DNA from: Bradyrhizobium sp. MOS002
Lineage (GTDB): Bacteria > Pseudomonadota > Alphaproteobacteria > Rhizobiales > Xanthobacteraceae
NCBI RefSeq assembly: GCF_003020115.1
Contig: NZ_PYFX01000003.1
Location: 310,001 to 374,000 of the forward strand
Direction of reading: 5' to 3'
DNA: 64,000 nucleotides
Translations under genes and position numbers: made by a program
Shown: one piece after another, positions 23,253 to 29,920 of the stretch
Numbering within the stretch: position 1 is the stretch's first letter
Layout of the letters: every line of letters starts with the position of its first letter
Notes under the pieces: model-generated
Told to the model about the DNA's origin: nothing
Database searches by the model: none
The model's input: only the letters and a program-made list of their open reading frames with translations

Positions 23253-24128
23253 ATGGACATCCGCGAGCTTCGCTACTTCGCCGCCGTTTACCGCGAACGC
23301 AACCTGACCGTCGCGGCACGCGCCTGCTTCGTGTCGCAGCCGTCGATCTCCACGGCGATCACCCATCTGGAGGCCGAGCTCGGCACAACGCTGTTCATCC
23401 GGCACAAGAAGGGCGTCGCGCCGACTGCTTCGGCGGAGCAGTTTCATGCGCTGGCCCGCCGCATCATCGACGAGGCCGATGCCGCACGCAGCATGTTCAG
23501 GAAGCCGGCGACCAAGACCACTCTCACGCTCGGCCTGATGCGCACGCTCGACGTGCCCAGAACGATCGCACTGCTCAAGCCGCTGACGGCGCGCGCCGAC
23601 ATCGCACTCCGCCTCGTCGGCAGCGACGAGCGCGCCGACGCGCGGATCATCTCGAAGACCATGCTGCGCGCCGACGAGCACTTCGTCGCGCTGTGGAGCG
23701 AGCGTTATGTCGCGGCACTGCCGCCGTCGCATCCGCTGACGCTGAAGGAGAAGCTTCGTACCGCCGATCTTGTCGACGCTCCGCTGATCGATCGCTGCCA
23801 TTGCGAGCAAAGCGCATTCTTTGGCCGCACCGGGCAGCGGCGCCGGCCCGCAGCGGTTGCGCAATCGGAAGATTGGGCGATGGCGCTGGTTGCCGCCGGC
23901 GTCGGCATCGCCATCGTCCCCGAAGGCGTGGCGCGCGGCCATCCCGACGTCGCCGTGCGCGAGATCGAGGTCAAGGTCCGGCGCGAGGTCGGGCTCGCCT
24001 ACCGTGCCTCGGTGCCGTTGACGGATGCGCTGAAGGATTTTGTCGGGAAGCTGCAGAAGCAGCGCGCCAAGTCTACGCGCGGCCGAGCGGCCGTGGCGAA
24101 CGCGAAGGGATCGCCTCGTCAGCGCTAG
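23253..24128 (+). CDS. LysR-family transcriptional regulator
   Basis: 291 residues. The N-terminal HTH is typical: MDIRELRYFAAVYRERNLTVAARACFVSQPSISTAITHLEAELGTTLFIRHKKG, quoted here in outline, residues 1-60. The effector domain spans about 90-270. A basic Lys/Arg-rich tail ends the protein. Divergent from the lactonase-like gene at 23158, its probable target; effector unknown. Possibly part of the same catabolic block as the GntR operons. Confidence 0.92.
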   Translation: MDIRELRYFAAVYRERNLTVAARACFVSQPSISTAITHLEAELGTTLFIRHKKGVAPTASAEQFHALARRIIDEADAARSMFRKPATKTTLTLGLMRTLDVPRTIALLKPLTARADIALRLVGSDERADARIISKTMLRADEHFVALWSERYVAALPPSHPLTLKEKLRTADLVDAPLIDRCHCEQSAFFGRTGQRRRPAAVAQSEDWAMALVAAGVGIAIVPEGVARGHPDVAVREIEVKVRREVGLAYRASVPLTDALKDFVGKLQKQRAKSTRGRAAVANAKGSPRQR

Positions 24129-24241
24129 CGCATCCTTATTGCAGCGCAAAGTAGCGCTCGTAAATCCATCAATTCATGTGTTATGTATATTAGGCCGGTT
24201 GTTTGCCTAAAAACTAATCAAAGAAGAATGAAAGAGGCGTC

Positions 24242-25396
24242 ATGATCGGTTTAGAGGGAGTTTCCGCCCAAGCGTTGTCCGACACCATCGGCGCCATCTA
24301 CGACTGCGCCCTCAATCCGCAGCTTTGGGCAGCCACCTGTCGGAAGATCGCCGATCTGTGCGAGAGTACGGCGGGCGGCATCTGCGTTCACGACATGAAG
24401 CACGTCCAGAACGACCAGCTGTTCGTGTTTGGCTACGAGCAGACATTTCTGGAAAAGCTCGGCGAGAACTACGCGAAGACGCCGATGGCGGCCGCGGATA
24501 TCGTCGCCGACATCGGTCATGTCAGCGCGCTCTCGATGAACGATCTCGATGAGCTGCTCGAAAGCCGGTTCTACCGGGACATTCTCCAGCCTCACGGATT
24601 GCAGGACATCATCTGGTTTCCAGCTCTGCGGACCGGCGGGCGCATGGCCTCCATGCATGCCTCCCGGACGGCGAAGGCGCATCGCTACCGGCAGCTGGAC
24701 ATCAACCTGTTCAAGATGCTGTCCCCTCATGTCTGCCGCGCCCTCACCATCTCTGACGCACTCGACCTCAGGACGCTGCGGTCGGAGATGCTGGAGCGGA
24801 CATTCGACATGCTTGCCGTCGGTGTCTTCCTCACGGCGCGCGACGGCCGGGTCGTCTACATGAACGAGACTGCCGAGCGGCAGATCAAGACCGGCAACGC
24901 CGTTCGTGTCCTCGGCAACCGGATCTTTCCGACCGACGCCGCCGCCCGCAACGCGCTGTCCAAGGCCATCGACGAAGCGTCCCGCGACGATGCGGATTTG
25001 AGCGGACACTCGCTCGCGATCCCCGATATCGACGGCGCCGGCTACATCGCCACCCTGCTTCCTGTCGATCGCGGTCAGCGCAGCGGAATTCTCGCCCCCT
25101 TTGCCGCATCGGTAGCCGTCTTCATGAAGGACCCCGCCGAGGTGCCGATGATGCCGGGCGAGGCTTTTGCGAGGCTCTACAAGCTCACCGGCGGCGAGCT
25201 CCGCGTGCTGATGACGCTCGCCCAAGGTCTCGGCGCGAAAGAGGCCGCCGACATGCTCGGCATTGGCGAGCCAACGGTGCGCTCTCACCTGCAGCGCATC
25301 TTTGCCAAGACGAACACGACGAGGCAAACGGATCTGCTTCGCCTGCTGCAAAGCGCGACGCCGCCGCTTCTGCCCGCACAAGGCGCTGTCGGCTAA
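24242..25396 (+). CDS. LuxR-type HTH transcriptional regulator
   Basis: 384 residues. The C-terminus (about 318-375) is a LuxR/NarL HTH: LTGGELRVLMTLAQGLGAKEAADMLGIGEPTVRSHLQRIFAKTNTTRQ, given in outline. Residues 10-300 have no recognised sensor signature; the segment around 185-290 (MLAVGVFLTARDGRVVYMNETAERQI) looks PAS-like. No autoinducer-binding motif is visible. The ribosome-binding region is weak. It lies directly upstream of five small ORFs in the same direction, its natural candidates for regulation. Confidence 0.88.
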   Translation: MIGLEGVSAQALSDTIGAIYDCALNPQLWAATCRKIADLCESTAGGICVHDMKHVQNDQLFVFGYEQTFLEKLGENYAKTPMAAADIVADIGHVSALSMNDLDELLESRFYRDILQPHGLQDIIWFPALRTGGRMASMHASRTAKAHRYRQLDINLFKMLSPHVCRALTISDALDLRTLRSEMLERTFDMLAVGVFLTARDGRVVYMNETAERQIKTGNAVRVLGNRIFPTDAAARNALSKAIDEASRDDADLSGHSLAIPDIDGAGYIATLLPVDRGQRSGILAPFAASVAVFMKDPAEVPMMPGEAFARLYKLTGGELRVLMTLAQGLGAKEAADMLGIGEPTVRSHLQRIFAKTNTTRQTDLLRLLQSATPPLLPAQGAVG

Positions 25397-25586
25397 TTCG
25401 TCACCTGCCATACGCCTAAATCGTCGTCATTTGCCGGCGCCGCCGGCTTGCGCCGCGCTACGCATGCCGTGTGAGATCTCCAGACGCAAAAAAACTCGCC
25501 GACAACGACTGCGTTTCATTGGTTCCGATGATGCGGCGATGCGGGATGACTGATTTTCTCATCGTCACGACATCAGGAGATGAACG

Positions 25587-25772
25587 ATGCCGACGGCTAC
25601 TGGCGCGCGCTGCCTCGATACGGACGACCATCGGCCCGAACCAAAGCGATGGCGTCTCGCGTCTTACGTCTTTCTGATCGCGCTGATGTTGCTGGCCATG
25701 TTCGCGCAGAAGCAAGCCACCGACGTCTCGATTCTTCCCACCGGCCCACTGCCGGCGATCAACATTCCTTGA
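25587..25772 (+). CDS. Small membrane protein 1 of cluster
   Basis: 61 residues with AGGAG 8 bases upstream of ATG. The N-terminal 24 residues are polar; residues about 24-42 (LASYVFLIALMLLAMFAQ) form one transmembrane helix; a short Pro-rich tail follows (LPTGPLPAIN). No family is recognised. First of five short co-directional genes after the LuxR regulator. Confidence 0.6.
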   Translation: MPTATGARCLDTDDHRPEPKRWRLASYVFLIALMLLAMFAQKQATDVSILPTGPLPAINIP

Positions 25773-25832
25773 GCGAAGCCGCGTTGGCGCACCCTTTGCT
25801 TCGATTTGGTTTTTATTTGCATTGGACATTTC

Positions 25833-26000
25833 ATGATTCAAACCGCGAGCGATCAAGCGTTTTTGCTCATGCTGATTTCAGCCTGCCTGGGGGCGTGTTT
25901 CGTTTGGGCGTTCTGGGAAGTCGAGGAAGCCCGCCGGCGCCGGCAACGGTTCGACGAGTTCACGCGCGAAGCGCGGCGGTCGATCAGGCCCGGCCATTAG
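25833..26000 (+). CDS. Small membrane protein 2 of cluster
   Basis: 55 residues from ATG 25833. Residues about 9-26 (FLLMLISACLGACFVWAFW) form one membrane helix, followed by a highly charged Arg/Glu-rich cytoplasmic helix (VEEARRRRQRFDEFTREARR). The ribosome-binding site is poor; an upstream in-frame start at 25806 would add a hydrophobic stretch. No family is recognised. Confidence 0.55.
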   Translation: MIQTASDQAFLLMLISACLGACFVWAFWEVEEARRRRQRFDEFTREARRSIRPGH

Positions 26001-26021
26001 CCCACGCTCCGGAGATCATCA

Positions 26022-26191
26022 TGAGAGCCCTCGCAACCGCCGCCATCGGGAGCGCTTTTGCTCGCGCATTCCCCGCGTCTTCGTTGCGGGCACATGTTCT
26101 CAAGCAGCTCACTACGTGCTGCGGAGCCGTCCTGTTCGTATGGCTGCTGTCGCTGACCCACGGGTTGGATCTCAGCGCCGGGTTCTTCTGA
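26022..26191 (+). CDS. Small membrane protein 3 of cluster
   Basis: 56 residues, GGAG 7 bases upstream of ATG. An N-terminal Ala/Arg-rich amphipathic part is followed by one hydrophobic segment (residues about 33-48, CCGAVLFVWLLSLTHG). No family is recognised. It starts 22 bases after small protein 2. Confidence 0.55.
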
Positions 26192-26207
26192 CCGATCGGG
26201 TTCGACC

Positions 26208-26438
26208 ATGAGCAACATGTCAGTTTGGTCCGGAGCGGCCTTTCAGGTCCCCAACCGCCACGTCGAACCGGAATCGCGAGGCGTCTTCGCCTTCATCATG
26301 TCGGCGCTGCACGCCTCGCGACGGCACCAGGCAGACCGCGTCCTGCGCCATTACGAGCACTTGCTCACCAAAGAACTCAAACATGATTCCGGAGAACCAG
26401 AATGGTCGTTGCGAACAGGACAGCTGAGGCAAGATTGA
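26208..26438 (+). CDS. Small Arg/His-rich protein 4 of cluster
   Basis: 76 residues; ATG at 26208 or 26217. The central part (VFAFIMSALHASRRHQADRVLRHYEHLL) resembles short DUF1127-like basic helices common in Bradyrhizobium small proteins, but I cannot assign it to a family. No clear membrane helix. Its 3' end overlaps the start of the next gene by 37 bases. Confidence 0.5.
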   Translation: MSNMSVWSGAAFQVPNRHVEPESRGVFAFIMSALHASRRHQADRVLRHYEHLLTKELKHDSGEPEWSLRTGQLRQD

Positions 26439-26596
26439 CGGTTCGGTCTCCGCAGCGCAGTGAAATGCGTTGGCTCCTGGCGGTCGCAGCCGCGTTCCTT
26501 GTCGTTCACATCGTCGCCGTGATGATCTGGGGACGCGCGTCGGCGAGCGAGGCCACGGCTCCAGTGCAGGCGACCATATCGCCCTTGTGCGACTAG
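26402..26596 (+). CDS. Small membrane protein 5 of cluster
   Basis: 64 residues with GGAG 8 bases before ATG, starting inside the preceding ORF. Residues about 23-42 (RWLLAVAAAFLVVHIVAVMIW) form one membrane helix, with a short periplasmic tail ending in LCD. No family is recognised. Convergent with the lipoprotein gene, 5 bases apart. Confidence 0.55.
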   Translation: MVVANRTAEARLTVRSPQRSEMRWLLAVAAAFLVVHIVAVMIWGRASASEATAPVQATISPLCD

Positions 26597-26601
26597 CTGG
26601 G

Positions 26602-27363
26602 TTAGCCCTTCGAGACGACCGCGCGGCCGTAGGGCGGCTGGGCCGCAACCGGCGGGTTGGCGGTCTGGGCGGCGAGCTCGCCGATCAGGCGGTCGGCATC
26701 GGCGGCCATGCCGTCGGGCGCCTGGATCACCAGCCGCTCCAGACCCCAGCGATAGGACGAGACGCGCTGCTCGAGGCACTGCTGCACCCACTGGATGATC
26801 AGCGAATTCTCCTGCATGCGCTCGACCGCGTCCTCCCTCTCCTTCGGCGAGAGGGAGGAGACGCGCGCCATGCTGGCATTGCGCTTCTTGTCGAGGTCGA
26901 TGACGCGGATCGCGGAGGCGAAGAACGGCTCGAAGCGGGTGATGTCGTTGCGCACGTCCTCCATCAGCTGCGTATAGCGCGAAGAATGCGAACGGTGCGG
27001 CTCGTCGATCAGTGTGCGTCCATACATGGTGCGGTCGAACACGATCTTTTGCCGCCAGGGCGAGGGCAGCGCCTTGTAGTCGCCGAACACGCTCTTCCAT
27101 GCGGGCCGCGACAGTGGCGGCTCGATCAGCGGATAGGCGAGGTCGCGAAGCTGGCGCTCTTCGTCGGTGAGCTGGAATTGGGATGGCTTCAGGCCGACGC
27201 TGGAGGTGACTTCCGCGCCAAGCCAGCGATGCATGTCGTCGCTGCGCATGTCGGCGCGGGTCCGGCCGAAATCGCCGCCGCTACAGGCGGCAAGCGTCGC
27301 GCCAAGCGATGCGAGCATGATGGCCGTTACGACGGGCCGGATCTGGCGGAGGTTCTCCGGCAT
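26602..27363 (-). CDS. Conserved lipoprotein of unknown function
   Basis: 253 residues. A lipoprotein signal peptide with lipobox LAAC (Cys27 in LASLGATLAACSGGDFG) leads to a helical, charged domain: RYTQLMEDVRNDITRFEPFFASAIRVIDLDKKRN and ENSLIIQWVQQCLEQRVSSYRWGLERLVI are given in outline. It looks like a Rhizobiales-specific family. Likely anchored to the outer or inner membrane facing the periplasm. The Asp at +2 is absent, which argues for outer-membrane sorting. Confidence 0.78.
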   Translation of the reverse strand: MPENLRQIRPVVTAIMLASLGATLAACSGGDFGRTRADMRSDDMHRWLGAEVTSSVGLKPSQFQLTDEERQLRDLAYPLIEPPLSRPAWKSVFGDYKALPSPWRQKIVFDRTMYGRTLIDEPHRSHSSRYTQLMEDVRNDITRFEPFFASAIRVIDLDKKRNASMARVSSLSPKEREDAVERMQENSLIIQWVQQCLEQRVSSYRWGLERLVIQAPDGMAADADRLIGELAAQTANPPVAAQPPYGRAVVSKG

Positions 27364-27378
27364 TGCAAGGGCCGAAGG

Positions 27379-27567
27379 CTAGCGGCGACGACGACGGCGC
27401 CCCGGCGCTGTGCCCTGCTCCGGCCCGTGATCGCCGCTGGTTTCGTCGCTCTCGCGCTCGATGCGGATCACGGGAAGGATCAAAATCGTGCCCATGTCCG
27501 CGCGCGGAGCCACGTCCCCCGACGCGCTCACCCGGCGACCGGCCGGAAATTCGATGATGGTCCCCAT
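27379..27567 (-). CDS. Small basic protein with duplicated MGTI motif
   Basis: 62 residues from ATG 27567; a TTG start at 27582 adds five residues (LKRAD). It contains two related segments: RADMGTIIEFP at the start and RADMGTILILP about 24 residues later, then a charged region ending in six or seven arginines. No family is recognised. It sits 15 bases upstream of the lipoprotein gene in the same direction, so is probably co-transcribed. Confidence 0.55.
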   Translation of the reverse strand: MGTIIEFPAGRRVSASGDVAPRADMGTILILPVIRIERESDETSGDHGPEQGTAPGRRRRRR

Positions 27568-27751
27568 ATCAGCTCTCTTCAATTGCCGCGCGACCCGGCG
27601 CGCCTCTGCAACATGCGATCATTAAGATCAGTTCATGGTTAACGGGGTGTAAACGTGCCGGCCGGACCGTAACCGCACGGGCGGGACCCGGCGTCCCGTT
27701 GCGGCACGAGAACGCGTCAAAGCGCCCGTTCGGCTTCACGCCTCGTTTTCC

Positions 27752-27766
27752 TTAACGAGCCTTTAA
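27752..27766. promoter_or_regulatory. CtrA-type binding site
   Basis: TTAA-N7-TTAA (spacer CGAGCCT) is a perfect match to the CtrA consensus of alphaproteobacteria. It lies 55 bases upstream of the DUF2336 start, where bound CtrA would contact the promoter. A weaker TTAA-N7-TAAA lies further upstream near 27639. Confidence 0.6.
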
Positions 27767-27820
27767 AGGAGCCCGCGATAGGCTGCCGGCGAGTATCTCT
27801 TCCAGGTCGCGTATCTCTCC

Positions 27821-28807
27821 ATGACCAAGTCGTTGTTTCCAGGATTCGACGGGCTGATGACCCTCTCCCGTCGCGAAGGCGTCGATGTTCGTCCGACGCT
27901 GCTGCGCGTGCTGACCGACCTCTATGTCCAGTCGAGCACCCACAGCGACGACGAGCAGCGCCAGTTCGTCGAGCTCGCCACACGACTGATCGACCAGGTC
28001 GACGACGCGACGCGCGCGGCCGTCAAGGCGCGGCTTGCGATCTATCCATCGACGCCCGCCCCGATCATGCAGAAGCTCGGACTGTCGGCCGCGCAGGAGG
28101 GACGCAGGGTTCCGCTCGCACGCGAAATCCCGGCGCCCGCCCTTGGCCCCCCTCCTGCCCCCTTGCCCGCTCGCACGCCAACCGACGCCGAGCTGCGCAT
28201 GGCCTCGAACATGGCGATGCAGCCAAAGGACGCAGCCGATATCCACGACATGTTCTTCCGCGCCGGCGCCGCCGAGCGCGCGCTCATCCTGCACAATCTG
28301 GCGCAGACCCCGCTGAAGGCCGCGCCGCGGATTCCGACCGTGCGCGCCAAGCGCGCGATCCAGATCCTCGAGATGGCGGCGATCGCGGGCGATGTCGAGA
28401 ATTTCACCTCCGAGCTCGGCGACAGCCTGATCCTGCCCTCGCGTGTCGCAGCCCAGATCGTCGACGATGCAAGCGGCGAAGCGCTCGCGGTCGCCGCGCG
28501 CGCGCTCGACATGCCGAGCCCGGTGTTCCAGCGCATCCTGCTGTTCTTCAAGCCGGAGATCGGCAACTCGGTGACCGACGTGTACCGGCTGTCGCGACTT
28601 TACGATCGTCTCAGCGACCGCTCGGCGCTGGTGATGCTGGCCGCCTGGCGCGGCTCGACGCTCGCCGTCACCCGTGCCAAGTACCAGCCGTCGCTGCACG
28701 ACAGCGAGCGCCAGCGCGCGCGGGCGGGCGCAAGCCAGACGCGCCCGAGCGTGCAGCCCGGCTCCGCGCCCGCGGTCCGGACGGGGACTGACGGATCGGA
28801 TCGTTAG
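27821..28807 (+). CDS. DUF2336 domain protein
   Basis: 328 residues, predominantly helical. The N-terminal half shows the DUF2336 pattern (RREGVDVRPTLLRVLTDLYVQ, ELATRLIDQVDDATRAAVKARLA), followed by a Pro-rich linker (APALGPPPAPLPART) and a second helical part (AKRAIQILEMAAIAGDVENF, VARALDMPSPVFQRILLFF-like). A basic disordered tail ends it. Function unknown; the family is confined to alphaproteobacteria. The upstream CtrA box suggests cell-cycle control. Its last four bases overlap the DUF1491 stop from the other strand. Confidence 0.82.
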   Translation: MTKSLFPGFDGLMTLSRREGVDVRPTLLRVLTDLYVQSSTHSDDEQRQFVELATRLIDQVDDATRAAVKARLAIYPSTPAPIMQKLGLSAAQEGRRVPLAREIPAPALGPPPAPLPARTPTDAELRMASNMAMQPKDAADIHDMFFRAGAAERALILHNLAQTPLKAAPRIPTVRAKRAIQILEMAAIAGDVENFTSELGDSLILPSRVAAQIVDDASGEALAVAARALDMPSPVFQRILLFFKPEIGNSVTDVYRLSRLYDRLSDRSALVMLAAWRGSTLAVTRAKYQPSLHDSERQRARAGASQTRPSVQPGSAPAVRTGTDGSDR

Positions 28808-29148
28808 GCCTTCGCCAGTTCGAGAAAATGCCGCCCGGCGCGGTCTTCGGTCTCGACGATCCAGATGTCGGAGTCGAAGCGGATCTCCTTGGTCAGACGC
28901 TCCTCCACCGCGGGCTCCGGCATCGGCTGCGGCGCAAGCGGCACGAAGAAGCGATCGACGGGCCGACCGTCGTCATAGGAGGTCTGCGGCGCGGGCACAT
29001 AGAGCATCGCGTTGCCGTCAAGCAGCGAGACCTTCACGAACACCGCGCCCGCCTCCTCCGCGCCGCGACGACGCACCGCGCCGTACACGCCCTCGGTCTG
29101 GCACCGGCGCAGATAGGCTGAGACCCAGATGTTTGATTTCAAACGCAT
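28804..29148 (-). CDS. DUF1491 family protein
   Basis: 114 residues from ATG 29148 (MRLKSNIWVSAYLRRCQ), where the family domain begins. The whole protein matches DUF1491: AVFVKVSLLDGNAMLYVPAPQ, ERLTKEIRFDSDIWIVETEDRAGRHFL. Cytoplasmic, function unknown. Last gene of a minus-strand series after the peptidoglycan-binding protein. Confidence 0.85.
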   Translation of the reverse strand: MRLKSNIWVSAYLRRCQTEGVYGAVRRRGAEEAGAVFVKVSLLDGNAMLYVPAPQTSYDDGRPVDRFFVPLAPQPMPEPAVEERLTKEIRFDSDIWIVETEDRAGRHFLELAKA

Positions 29149-29215
29149 GGACGCACGATAAGCCAGTGCTGCAATGAGCACCAGCCTTCAGGCTTCTGTC
29201 TCGGCGAAGCGTAGA

Positions 29216-29920
29216 CTATTCGACCGGGTGGCCGATCGCGGCGCCGAGCTCGCGGAGCAGGCGGTCGGAGACCTGGCCGGTGACCTGCATCTTGTGCTCG
29301 CGCTCGAATTTCTGGATCGCTGACTGGGTCTCGGCGCCCATCGCGCCCGTGATCTTCAAATTCCCGTAGCCGTATTCGGACAGCGCGCGCTGCACGCCGG
29401 CGATGCGCCGCGCGGCCGGGCCCTGCTGCACGGGGATCGGCGCCGGTGGACGCGCGACGGAAGGCGGCGCCGAAATCGTTTGCTTGACCAGATTGGTCAT
29501 GGGATCGCCCGAGCGCGGCGTCGATGCGGTCGCGTCGACGGGCTTCTCCGGCGACTTCTCGGCGCGCTCGGCAGGTTTGGGCTCGGCACGAAACTCCGTC
29601 GCTCTCGGCTCGAGCGGCGAGGTATCGGCGCCCACAGGACGCGAACGGGGCAAGGGGTTCGACAGCGGCAGGGACGACGGCGCGGGAAGATTGATCACGG
29701 TGCCGAACATCGGCGCCGGATGCCGGCCGGTTTGAAGGAACAGTGCATTGGCAACGATCGCGCCGATGGCGGCAACGGCGACGAGACCGGCCAGCGTGTC
29801 CTTGGGACTATGCAGCAGCACGCGCAGCACGAGATTGCGCTCGGTCTCGACATCGATGACCGCGGCCTTGGCGCCACGGCGGCGCGGAGCGGTTTCGTCC
29901 TTGGCAGACTTCTTAGGCAC
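29216..29920 (-). CDS. Membrane-anchored peptidoglycan-binding protein
   Basis: 234 residues from a GTG that overlaps the kinase gene by 8 bases. A basic cytoplasmic part (1-40), one membrane helix (about 42-62, TLAGLVAVAAIGAIVANALF), a long Pro/Ser-rich periplasmic linker, and a C-terminal PG_binding_1 domain (ARRIAGVQRALSEYGYGNLKITGAMGAETQSAIQKFEREHKM in outline, residues about 168-230). It probably ties the inner membrane to the cell wall. Translational coupling to the sensor kinase suggests joint action. Confidence 0.88.
   Translation of the reverse strand: MPKKSAKDETAPRRRGAKAAVIDVETERNLVLRVLLHSPKDTLAGLVAVAAIGAIVANALFLQTGRHPAPMFGTVINLPAPSSLPLSNPLPRSRPVGADTSPLEPRATEFRAEPKPAERAEKSPEKPVDATASTPRSGDPMTNLVKQTISAPPSVARPPAPIPVQQGPAARRIAGVQRALSEYGYGNLKITGAMGAETQSAIQKFEREHKMQVTGQVSDRLLRELGAAIGHPVE

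Noticed and set aside
25587..26596. Small ORF cluster as decayed remains of a larger gene
   Set aside because: Each ORF has its own start, membrane helix and stop, and most have a ribosome-binding site; a broken gene would not show this spacing.
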